DNA from: Bog-756 sp963756515
GTDB lineage: Bacteria > Actinomycetota > Acidimicrobiia > Acidimicrobiales > RAAP-2
Assembly (NCBI GenBank): GCA_963756515.1
Contig: CAVWNV010000007.1
Location: 1 to 64,000, forward strand
DNA length: 64,000 bases
Direction: 5' to 3'
Positions 24,756-32,038 of the stretch are shown here, piece by piece. The translations under genes and the position numbers were made by a program. Position 1 is the stretch's first letter. Each line of letters starts with the position of its first letter. The notes beneath the pieces were generated by a model. It saw only the letters and a list, made by a program, of their open reading frames with translations. It was not told where the DNA came from and made no database searches.

Positions 24756-25811
24756 TCAGGTCAGGATCAAGTGTGTGTCGCCGAACTCGTGCCAACGGAA
24801 TCCCTGGGCCAAGGCCGCCTGGTACGAGGCGTGAAGCAAGTCAGGTCCGGCCACTGCTTCCAGCATCAACAGGTGGGACGACGCTGGTTCGTGCCATCCG
24901 GTGATCATCCCGTCGACGACACGGACGCCCCGGTCCGGCGAGATCAACAGGTCCGTCCAGCCGTCGTAGGCCCTGACTGTTCCGTCGGTGCCGCCTGCCG
25001 TCTCGAGGGCCCGCACCACAGTTGTTCCGACCGCAATGACCCGGTGGCCGCCCCGATGGGCGACGTTCACCCACTCGGCCGTCGATTCGGGCAGGATCAT
25101 CCGTTCCGGATAGGGGAGTTCATCCGCTTCGAGTGAGGCGACGCCAGTATGGAGCACCAGGGGGGCGACGCCCACCCCCTTGGCCACGAGTGCGGTGATG
25201 GATCCGGGGGTGAACGGCCGGCCGGCACTCGGCATCTCTGCGCTTCCCGGCACGGCCGCATAGACGTTCTGGTACATCTCGATGGGCCATGGGTGTCCGA
25301 CATGGGCGTATCGGATAGGCCGACCGTGGGCTGCGAGCCAGCTGAAGGTGCGCATACCGAGGTCCAACGTGGCGATCCAAAGTCGCCCCTGTCCCCCGTA
25401 GGGCTGCTCGAGTGTCGCCGACGCGGCGCCGGCCAGTCGGAGGTGCCGAGGTGGCGGGGATCCGGTCCAGCGTTCGGTGGTCCGGCCGACGATCCGACGT
25501 GGCTCGACCACCCACCTCGCCCCGTGCAACTGAGTGGAGAGATGGAGGACCAGGTCCGGGCCGTGGTCGGCCTTGGCGTCGATGGCCGCCGGCAGTGTCC
25601 CGGACGTGTTGATGACGAGCAGGTCGCCCGGATCGACGAAGCGCGGCAGGAAGACGAAGGAACTGGGCACGATCGTCCCCGTCTCCCGATCCGACACGAG
25701 CATCCGAACGGCGTCCCGGGTGAGGCCGCGGGCCTCGGGGGGTTCTGACGCCTCCAGAGCCTCGGGGAGGTCGTAGGTGTATCGCTCCGGCATTGCCGTT
25801 CCGGTCGTCAT
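24756..25811 (-). CDS. QueA-like S-adenosylmethionine:tRNA ribosyltransferase-isomerase family protein
   Basis: A 351-aa member of the QueA fold: substrate-site residues in the N-terminal barrel (DLPEALEA, GDLLVINTSGTLPAAI), the inserted domain (GRLWIATL), the family hallmark GRPIRYAHV, then MPSAGRPFTPGSITALVAKGVGVAPLVLHTGVA and GHRVIAVGTTVVRALETA. True QueA makes epoxyqueuosine in tRNA; this divergent actinobacterial type occurs without other queuosine genes, and none are visible here. Its ATG overlaps the SDR stop by ATGA, so it is the second gene of a SoxR-controlled operon. Reaction unknown. Confidence 0.85.
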   Translation of the reverse strand: MTTGTAMPERYTYDLPEALEASEPPEARGLTRDAVRMLVSDRETGTIVPSSFVFLPRFVDPGDLLVINTSGTLPAAIDAKADHGPDLVLHLSTQLHGARWVVEPRRIVGRTTERWTGSPPPRHLRLAGAASATLEQPYGGQGRLWIATLDLGMRTFSWLAAHGRPIRYAHVGHPWPIEMYQNVYAAVPGSAEMPSAGRPFTPGSITALVAKGVGVAPLVLHTGVASLEADELPYPERMILPESTAEWVNVAHRGGHRVIAVGTTVVRALETAGGTDGTVRAYDGWTDLLISPDRGVRVVDGMITGWHEPASSHLLMLEAVAGPDLLHASYQAALAQGFRWHEFGDTHLILT

Positions 25812-26503
25812 GGTTGTACCACCCAGGCATCAGCCCGGTAACGGCCGCTGGGAGAGCCCGACTCGAGTAGCGCTCGGAAGGTCGGCACCACCGACTCCGG
25901 ATCCGGCCGATCAGAGATGTCTTCGCCCGGGTAGGCGGCCTGGTGCATCGCCGTCCGCATATCGCCCGGATCGAATTGGTAGACGCGTAGCTCCGGCACT
26001 TCGGCTGCCAACACCCGGTGGAGTTGGTCGAGGGCGGCCTTGGACGAGCCGTAGCCAGCCCAACCCTCGTAAGGCTCGACGGCAGCATCGGAGGAGAGCG
26101 CGACCACGGTGCCCTGTGATCGACGGAGTTGAGGCAGCGCCTCTTGGATCAGAGCCAAAGGGGCGAAGACGTTCACTTCGTAGACGCGCCTCAGATCGGC
26201 GAGGGGATAGTGCTCGAGGGTCGGCAACGGGCTTGGCCCGAGAGCACTGGCGTTGTTGACAAGGAGGTCCAACGAGCCGCAGTGCATGGCCGAATCGAGG
26301 AGAGTGCCCCGGTGATGGGCGGAGGTCACATCGCCGGCAATCACTTTCGAGTGAGGGCTCAGATCGATCAGGCGATCGCCGAGTTCCCGCAGCGAAGCCT
26401 CGTCGCGACCATCGACCACCAGGGTCCAGCCGTCCGTGGCCAGACCGATGGCCAGAGCCCGCCCAAACCCCCGCGATCCACCCGTGATGACAGCGACTGG
26501 CAT
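25808..26503 (-). CDS. Short-chain dehydrogenase/reductase
   Basis: Classical SDR of 231 aa: NADP-binding motif TGGSRGFGRALA (residues 6-17), LVNNASALG, catalytic Ser in VVALSSDAAVEP and YxxxK as YGSSKAA. The start at ATG 26503 is set by AGGAGGT 7 nt upstream; GTG 26524 is a weaker option. First gene of a two-gene operon with the QueA-like gene. The promoter is a MerR/SoxR-type element (26548-26578) shared with the divergent soxR-like gene, so expression probably rises under redox-cycling stress; the substrate may be a quinone or reactive carbonyl. Confidence 0.92.
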   Translation of the reverse strand: MPVAVITGGSRGFGRALAIGLATDGWTLVVDGRDEASLRELGDRLIDLSPHSKVIAGDVTSAHHRGTLLDSAMHCGSLDLLVNNASALGPSPLPTLEHYPLADLRRVYEVNVFAPLALIQEALPQLRRSQGTVVALSSDAAVEPYEGWAGYGSSKAALDQLHRVLAAEVPELRVYQFDPGDMRTAMHQAAYPGEDISDRPDPESVVPTFRALLESGSPSGRYRADAWVVQP

Positions 26504-26547
26504 GTTCGGCACCTCCTGGTTCACCCGCGCCTCGTGCGCCGAGGGCG

Positions 26548-26578
26548 AGCCTAAGACTTAAACTATTGTTTAAGTCAA
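26548..26578 (-). promoter_or_regulatory. SoxR-type promoter and operator
   Basis: Reading leftward: -35 TTGACT (26578-26573), a 19-bp spacer and -10 TAGGCT (26553-26548). The 19-bp spacing is the over-long spacing used by MerR-family activators. A perfect palindrome, arms GACTTAAAC and GTTTAAGTC around TATT (26555-26576), overlaps the -35 box and fills the spacer. It lies between soxR and the SDR gene and fires toward SDR and QueA-like genes. Confidence 0.75.
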
Positions 26579-26602
26579 GAGAATCCTTTGGGAGGTGGCA
26601 GA

Positions 26603-27043
26603 GTGGAACAGCACCTGCTGGCCATCGGTGAGGTGGCGGAGCGCAGCGGACTCGCCCCGTCGGCGATCCGCTTCTACGACCGACAGGGGCTCATCCGGGC
26701 CGAGCGGACCCCCAGCGGTCAGCGACGATTCCGTCGGGAAGTACTCAGGCGGATCGCCTTCATCCGGATCGCCCAGCGGGTGGGCCTGACGCTGGACGAG
26801 ATCGTCACCGCGCTCGCCGTGCTACCCGCGGACCGTGCGCCCACCCGTCGAGATTGGGAGCGCCTCACCGCCGGCTGGCAGGATCGCATCGAACAGCGCA
26901 TCTCGCTCCTCGAGGCGCTGCGGAGCGGTCTTTCGAACTGCATCGGGTGTGGTTGCCTGTCTCTCCGGACCTGCACGTTGGCCAACCCGGAGGATGTGGC
27001 GGGAGCCATGGGCTCAGGTCCGCAGTATCTGATGAGCGATTGA
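26603..27043 (+). CDS. soxR: SoxR-type redox-sensing MerR regulator
   Basis: A 146-aa MerR-family activator with the SoxR 2Fe-2S cysteine set Cys113, Cys116, Cys118, Cys124 (CxxCxCx5C, same spacing as the E. coli protein), N-terminal winged helix (IGEVAERSGLAPSAIRFYDRQGLIRAERTPSGQRRF) and a long dimer helix. Oxidation of the cluster by redox-cycling compounds twists the target promoter into an active form. GTG 26603 is chosen because GGGAGG is 7-8 nt upstream; TTG 26588 precedes that site. The divergent SDR-QueA-like operon carries the matching operator. Confidence 0.93.
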   Translation: MEQHLLAIGEVAERSGLAPSAIRFYDRQGLIRAERTPSGQRRFRREVLRRIAFIRIAQRVGLTLDEIVTALAVLPADRAPTRRDWERLTAGWQDRIEQRISLLEALRSGLSNCIGCGCLSLRTCTLANPEDVAGAMGSGPQYLMSD

Positions 27044-27230
27044 AACGAGATCGATCTGGCGGGTGGCCAGGCTCAGCGAGCAGCGCGGCTCGCGGGCGAG
27101 GTTCCTACCTTCGAGGATCCTCTCACCGGCTTCGAACCAGAAGGCTCCCTCGAACCTCCATGGAAACCTGACGGTAGTGGTGACCGGGGCCTCCCGCCGG
27201 AATCCTGCTCCATCCGCACGGCCCCGAGCC
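27014..27230 (-). pseudogene. Fragment of a PPOX-type flavin/F420 oxidoreductase
   Basis: A minus-strand frame ending at 27014 contains PVTTTVRFPWRFEGAFWFEA followed by GERILEGRNLAREPRCSLSLATRQIDLV, the strand-turn-strand core of pyridoxamine-phosphate-oxidase-like split-barrel proteins. Only about 70 residues are recognisable, half a domain, ending abruptly in SIAHQILRT where the frame meets the 3' end of the soxR-like gene. Probably a truncated relic; flavin binding would not be expected. Confidence 0.45.
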
Positions 27231-27256
27231 ATCCGGCTGGCTGTAACGTCGCTGCG

Positions 27257-27979
27257 ATGGGATCCGACCTCTGGGAGGCGAGCTCGAGTTGGTGGCAAAG
27301 CAACTTCACCGAAGGGGCCGATCCTGAATACGAAGAGCAGATTCTGCCCTTGGTCGAGCACTACGCCCGCGGAGCTCGTCGGGTGCTGGACATCGGTTGC
27401 GGCGAAGGGCAGGTCAGCCGGCGGTTGGCCCGGCTGGGGGCGGACGTAGTCGGCCTCGATCCCACTGAGTCGCAGATCCGTTCGGCCTTCGAGCGAGGGG
27501 GATCGGCTCGCTACATCCGCGCCCAGGCGGAGCGCCTCCCGTGCGGTGGGGGTCAGTTCGACACCGTCGTGCTGTGTCTGGCCATCGAACATGTGGAGCA
27601 GTTCGAGGCATCCATCCGAGAGGTGGCTCGGGTGCTCACTCCCGGGGGTCGGTTCCTCTTGCTGATGGTGCACCCGCTCCTGCAGTCTCCGGGCAGTGGA
27701 TGGGTGGAGGTTGTCGACTCCGATATCCGATTCTGGCGGATCGGGTCGTATCTGGAGGACGACATCGCCGTCGACCAGGTCGCGCCCGGAGTCCATCTGC
27801 CCTTTGTCCATCGGCCCCTCAGTCGGTATGTCCACGAGATGGGGAGGTGTGGGCTGGTAATCGATGACATGGTCGAGCCAGCGCCACCGCCCGCGGTGTT
27901 GTTGGAGACCGGCGGCTTCCCCAACGCCTCCTCGATCCCACGGTTGATGCTGTTGTGCGCCCGACGCGGGGAGACGTGA
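27257..27979 (+). CDS. Class I SAM-dependent methyltransferase (UbiE/Methyltransf_11-like)
   Basis: A 240-aa methyltransferase: opening WEASSSWWQSNFTEGADPEYEEQILPLVEHY, motif I RVLDIGCGEGQVSRRLA, GLDPTESQIRSA with the acidic SAM ligand, CLAIEHVEQFEASIREVARVL and TPGGRFLLLM. The substrate is not evident. ATG 27257 follows TAACGT by 7 nt, fitting a leaderless transcript. The PPOX fragment overlaps just upstream on the opposite strand. Confidence 0.88.
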   Translation: MGSDLWEASSSWWQSNFTEGADPEYEEQILPLVEHYARGARRVLDIGCGEGQVSRRLARLGADVVGLDPTESQIRSAFERGGSARYIRAQAERLPCGGGQFDTVVLCLAIEHVEQFEASIREVARVLTPGGRFLLLMVHPLLQSPGSGWVEVVDSDIRFWRIGSYLEDDIAVDQVAPGVHLPFVHRPLSRYVHEMGRCGLVIDDMVEPAPPPAVLLETGGFPNASSIPRLMLLCARRGET

Positions 27980-28081
27980 CCGTTCCGTCACCGCTCGGGC
28001 GGTGGCCGGCATGGACACCACCGCCCGACTGCATCCGTACACCCGAACCCTCCGCGTTCCGAATCTTGCCCATACCAGCAG

Positions 28082-28885
28082 TCAGGTGATGCGGACTCCC
28101 GCGGCATAGACCAAGGTCGTGATGTCGTCGGTGGAGGTATCGATGAGTTCGACTTGGACAGTTGCGTCGGGTCCGGTGCCCAGGAGTCTGCTCCGGGTTC
28201 GCACCGGGCCCACCCGCGCCATCCGGAGATATCGGAGGTCCAGGTCGGTTACCACAAAGCGTGACCCGAATCGCGTCTCCATGAGGTCTTCGGCCGCGGC
28301 CTCGGCGAGGAGCGCCACCATCGCGCCCTGGAGTGTCCCGGCGGGATTGCGGAGGTCCGGCGTGACTTCGACCTGCACGATTCCCTCCGCCGCATCGATC
28401 ACGTGGATTCCAGCCTCATCGCGCAGAGGTCGATCGAGCGTGGTGGGATCTCGGAAGATCACCGGAATCTGTCCGAGCGGGACGTTCGGTTTCGGCGGAT
28501 CGGTCGCGTTACGGGGAATCCGGGCAAACCCGATGGCACCGGTCGCGATCGGCACTCCCTGATCAGTGATGAGCTCGACCAGGGACGTTGCCGATCGCCG
28601 ACCCTCGCGGAGAATCACGCTGGTGGCGTCGATGCGCTCCGGTGCCGGGATCGGGCGCATCCGGACCGACATGTCCGAGGTGAGCGTCCACATCCCGACA
28701 TCTCGATCCAGGGGGATCCCGGCCACAACGTCGACGACGAAGGAGAGGACACTGGCTCGGACCAATCCGTGGTGCATCGTCTCCCACCGGGGAGTGAGCT
28801 CCAAGGTCAGCCGGCCGTCCTCGAGTCGCGCCGCCACGCCGAGGCGACCTGGGACAGACGTTCCTGAGCCCGACAGATCGGTCAT
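28082..28885 (-). CDS. Double hot-dog thioesterase (PaaI/acyl-CoA type)
   Basis: A 267-aa protein made of two hot-dog domains: the first includes MHHGLVRASVLSFVVDVVAGIPL with helix and strand order of PaaI-like enzymes, the second DLRNPAGTLQGAMVALLAEAAAEDLM, the typical N-P-x-G-x2-G-A catalytic helix. Likely hydrolyses an acyl-CoA in lipid or aromatic metabolism. ATG 28885 has GGAG 6 nt upstream. No adjacent catabolic genes clarify the acyl group. Confidence 0.8.
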   Translation of the reverse strand: MTDLSGSGTSVPGRLGVAARLEDGRLTLELTPRWETMHHGLVRASVLSFVVDVVAGIPLDRDVGMWTLTSDMSVRMRPIPAPERIDATSVILREGRRSATSLVELITDQGVPIATGAIGFARIPRNATDPPKPNVPLGQIPVIFRDPTTLDRPLRDEAGIHVIDAAEGIVQVEVTPDLRNPAGTLQGAMVALLAEAAAEDLMETRFGSRFVVTDLDLRYLRMARVGPVRTRSRLLGTGPDATVQVELIDTSTDDITTLVYAAGVRIT

Positions 28886-28955
28886 ATGGTCTCCACGAAC
28901 ATGAGTTCTCGATGCTAACGGCGATGGACACCGCCGCCTGCCGATCGGCCGCGCC

Positions 28956-29066
28956 CTACACCTTCACCGGACGGTGGCGGCCGATGACGCGGGCCGTCGG
29001 CCGTGGTGGCTGGTACTCGTCGTCGGTGCCGTCCCAGGACGTCGGGTTCCAGGTTTGTCGGTTCAA
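28956..29066 (-). CDS. 36-residue peptide coupled to the GH5 gene
   Basis: TTG 29066 overlaps the GH5 stop codon as TTGA, and AGAGGA lies 5 nt upstream inside the GH5 coding sequence, a good translational-coupling arrangement. The product (NRQTWNPTSWDGTDDEYQPP then RPTARVIGRHRPVKV) is compositionally protein-like, with Trp, Tyr and Asp in the first half and a basic tail. No function or family recognised; it could be chance. Confidence 0.35.
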   Translation of the reverse strand: MNRQTWNPTSWDGTDDEYQPPRPTARVIGRHRPVKV

Positions 29067-30796
29067 CACGATCCTCTGGTCACCGAGACCACCACCGGTG
29101 TGGCCCGGCTCCTGTTCTCGACGTCGATACGGGTCGCGTCGGGTCGAGAGGTGGCGCGAGCTCCCGAGGTTCGCAGGCAGTAGCCATGCGGATAGTGGGT
29201 CGACACGGGGACGACGATCACTGTCGGAGCGGTGATCGTAGGGTTCGACCGGTAGCGCAACGTGAACGAGCCCGTCGTGGGGTCGAAGTACATCGAGGTG
29301 GGGGTCCCGGCCACCGCCGATGCGTAGGTCTCCGACAGCACTTGGAGCTGGGATTGCGTGGCCGACCGTGGAGGCCACAGCGCAGAGGAGTGTGATCCCG
29401 TCGGGTCGTCATAGTTGATCCACTGCCAGTAGATCCACCCCACGAGATTCGAGTTGGCATCGAATGTGATCCGGGTCAGGTCGGCGGTGTCGGTGGTGGC
29501 TCCGAACTCGGTCAGTAGCCAACCCGGTCCACCGGGTTGCTCGGGCGTGGTGTCGTTGACGCGCTCGTCGTCGTGTTGCGTGAACACGTGGCTCTCGAGT
29601 GGACCGCATGTCGAGGAGAAGCTGGGTGGTTCGGGACCATTGGGCACGTGCAGGAAGCAGTAGTCGTGGAAGTTGAGCACCAGACGTGGGTAGCGCATGG
29701 CCCCGATGTAGTTCGGCACCCCCGAGTCGGTGCCGTAGTTGCCCTCGTAGGCAACGAGGTGGGTCGGGTCGGCAGCCTCGATACGCGGAATGAGCCCTTC
29801 CTCGGGGTCATCACTCGGGCAGCTCACCGGCTGGCCGCTCTGATCCAACCCGGGGTGTGCCCGGCCTGTGTACAGGCACTCGAGTTCGGCGTCGAAGGCC
29901 GGATTGGCGGGAACAGTGCTGAGACCGGAACCGTAAGGCTCATTGAACGGGTCGTAGCCCACTATCCACGGGTTTCCCCGGAACCGGGCGGCGATCTTCG
30001 TCCAGACCGTGTCGAACTCACCCTGGAGATTCCCGACCACATCGTTCTCCCAAAAGTGATCGTACGCCTGTGCCACCCCCGGTCCGGCGTAGTTGACGCT
30101 CCAGTTCTGGACGTGCCGCCGAGGCTTGGGAACGATTCCTTCGGTGCACACGGCCCAGTTGGGCGCCCCTTCGCCGCCGAAGACTTCGTTGTAGACGTCC
30201 TGGTGCATGTCGATCAGTGATGAGATCCCGTACCGGGCCAGTAGCGAGACGGTGGCCTCGAGGCGTCCCATATACGTGTCGAAGTGCCTGGCATCGAACT
30301 GATCGGACCCCGACTTGCCGGGTGCCCCGGGAGTACAGATGGCGGGGTCGTTGATCGGGTCGGTACCCGGCTCGAGTCCCTTCCAGATGACTCCGAGACG
30401 AACGACGTTGAAACCGAGTTGCGCCATTCGTTGCGCTTCGGGCGGGGTCAGGGTATTGCGGCCGGAACCCTGCACCTCGACCTCGTAGGGCGGGATCTTG
30501 TAGACGAGGTCGACACCGTGAAGCAGAACGGCTCGTCCCTCTTGGTCCACCAGCTCGGGACCACCCAGGGACCGGAGAGGACCCACCGGGCCGGTGGCCG
30601 GATTGGGTGGAGGGGGAGACGTCGATGCCGAGGGTCCATAGGAACACGCACACAACACCAGACCCACGAGGACGACCGCGCCGCCCCGTCGCCACAGAGC
30701 GCGGGGGAGCCAACCCGACGACCTCCCCGCCGAGCGCCCCTGGGAGCCAGTCACCACCTTCCCTAGGGCATCCCCCATACGGAGAGTCTGACCCAC
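29063..30796 (-). CDS. GH5 endoglycoceramidase-like lipoprotein
   Basis: Predicted exported, lipid-anchored glycoside hydrolase family 5 enzyme of about 577 aa. The lipobox is in VVLVGLVLCAC (Cys near residue 50); the TIM-barrel shows GVDLVYK, FNVVRLGVIWKGLEP, IDMHQDVYN, the acid/base Glu in GYDPFNEP and the nucleophile Glu in WLLTEFGATTD, with HDY and WIYWQW between and after, as in endoglycosylceramidases. A C-terminal beta-sandwich (TPTSMYFDPTTGSFTLRYR) follows. The start among GTG 30796, ATG 30778 or GTG near 30740 is undecided. Substrate may be host or environmental glycolipids. Confidence 0.88.
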   Translation of the reverse strand: MGQTLRMGDALGKVVTGSQGRSAGRSSGWLPRALWRRGGAVVLVGLVLCACSYGPSASTSPPPPNPATGPVGPLRSLGGPELVDQEGRAVLLHGVDLVYKIPPYEVEVQGSGRNTLTPPEAQRMAQLGFNVVRLGVIWKGLEPGTDPINDPAICTPGAPGKSGSDQFDARHFDTYMGRLEATVSLLARYGISSLIDMHQDVYNEVFGGEGAPNWAVCTEGIVPKPRRHVQNWSVNYAGPGVAQAYDHFWENDVVGNLQGEFDTVWTKIAARFRGNPWIVGYDPFNEPYGSGLSTVPANPAFDAELECLYTGRAHPGLDQSGQPVSCPSDDPEEGLIPRIEAADPTHLVAYEGNYGTDSGVPNYIGAMRYPRLVLNFHDYCFLHVPNGPEPPSFSSTCGPLESHVFTQHDDERVNDTTPEQPGGPGWLLTEFGATTDTADLTRITFDANSNLVGWIYWQWINYDDPTGSHSSALWPPRSATQSQLQVLSETYASAVAGTPTSMYFDPTTGSFTLRYRSNPTITAPTVIVVPVSTHYPHGYCLRTSGARATSRPDATRIDVENRSRATPVVVSVTRGSC

Positions 30797-30939
30797 ATTC
30801 CACCTGGGCCGCCGAGTACCTTCGGTCGGACCGATGGAGCGGCGTATCCACCAACGGCTTAGGATCAGCAGATGGTACGAGAGGGCGGATCAGGCCGGGC
30901 CCGCGGACACGTCGCCGGCCGAGGCCGTCCAGAAGCGCC

Positions 30940-31890
30940 ATGAGCTCCCGGTACCCGCTCCCCTCGACGCCCAATGGCTGGTTCAGCGTGGGCGCGGGTG
31001 CGGATCTGGCCCGGGGCGACGTGCGGTCGGAGTCGTACTTCGGGCGAGATCTGGTGCTGTTCCGGGGCGGGGACGGCCGGGCCCGGGTCTTCGACGCCCA
31101 CTGCCCTCATCTGGGAGCCCATCTGGGTGTCGGCGGCCGTGTCTGCGACGACGGCATCGTCTGCCCGTTCCACGGTTGGCGCTTCGACGGCGATGGCCAG
31201 CTCGTCGAGGTCCCGGGATTGGATCGGGCGCCGAGGGCCTCGGCCGGCGCCTGGCCCGTGTGCGAACTCAACGGGCGCATCTTCGTCTGGCACCATGCCG
31301 GAGGCGTGCCGCCGAGCTACGAGGTCATCGGCTACCGGACCGACGAGGCGGGCTGGACGCCATGGAGGTGCACCACCTACCGGGTGCGTGTCCACGTTCA
31401 GGATCTGACGGAGAACATCATCGACCGGTCCCACTTCTCGTCCGTGCACGACATGAAGGCCCCCGACGTCGACCATTTCGAAGTGCGGTTCGATGGCGTC
31501 TCCATGGTCGTCGAGCAGAGCCTCAAGGTGACGGCGGTGGACATAGGCGGCTACGAGGTCCAGACAACGACGACGACATGTGGACCCGGGATCGTCGCCG
31601 TGGAGGTGAACCAGAACCAGATCGAGATGCTCACCTACATCACGCAGACTCCCGTCGACGAGGAGATCACGGAAGTGAACCTGCTCTTTTCGATGAAGGC
31701 ATTACCGGATGAGAAGGCCACCGATATGATCTGCGAGCTCAACGACCGGATAACCAATGAGCAGTTCACCCAGGACGTCCCCATCTGGGAGAACAAGACC
31801 TACCGCGAGCGGCCGATCATCACGAAGATCGACGGCCCGGTCACGCAGTACCGTCGATGGTTCCGGCAGTTCTATGCAGAACCCGACTGA
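30940..31890 (+). CDS. Rieske non-heme iron oxygenase (KshA/DAF-36-like)
   Basis: Terminal oxygenase of 316 aa. The Rieske 2Fe-2S ligands are Cys55-His57 (CPH) and Cys75-His78 (CPFH); the mononuclear iron site has the N-x2-D-x2-H-x4-H pattern (Asn159, Asp162, His165, His170: ENIIDRSHFSSVH). It most resembles 3-ketosteroid-9-alpha-hydroxylase and cholesterol desaturase-type oxygenases by length and motif spacing. No ferredoxin or reductase gene is adjacent, so electron donors must come from elsewhere. The frame is open to 30607, but ATG 30940 starts family-like sequence (YPLPSTPNGWFSV). Confidence 0.88.
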   Translation: MSSRYPLPSTPNGWFSVGAGADLARGDVRSESYFGRDLVLFRGGDGRARVFDAHCPHLGAHLGVGGRVCDDGIVCPFHGWRFDGDGQLVEVPGLDRAPRASAGAWPVCELNGRIFVWHHAGGVPPSYEVIGYRTDEAGWTPWRCTTYRVRVHVQDLTENIIDRSHFSSVHDMKAPDVDHFEVRFDGVSMVVEQSLKVTAVDIGGYEVQTTTTTCGPGIVAVEVNQNQIEMLTYITQTPVDEEITEVNLLFSMKALPDEKATDMICELNDRITNEQFTQDVPIWENKTYRERPIITKIDGPVTQYRRWFRQFYAEPD

Positions 31891-31970
31891 CGCTACCCGC
31901 ATCGATCCGACGCCCGCTGACGACTCACGACCGGTTCCGGTGTCTCATCCGTGCCGATCGTGACAAGGGC

Positions 31971-32005
31971 CGGGGCTACGGGCCCCGCCTCTCAGGCCCG
32001 GGCCT
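31971..32005. terminator. GC-rich hairpins between convergent genes
   Basis: CGGGGC and GCCCCG (31971-31976 and 31982-31987) can pair around TACGG, and AGGCCCGGGCCT (31994-32005) is a perfect palindrome. They sit between the convergent Rieske and MFS genes and may end both transcripts, but no T-run follows. Confidence 0.3.
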
Positions 32006-32038
32006 CCGACAGCTAGCGGGAGCCTCACCCGTGGACGC

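Noticed and set aside
27014..28042. 342-codon minus-strand frame as one gene
   Set aside because: Most of it is antisense to the methyltransferase at 27257-27979; only the last 70 or so codons look like real (PPOX) protein.
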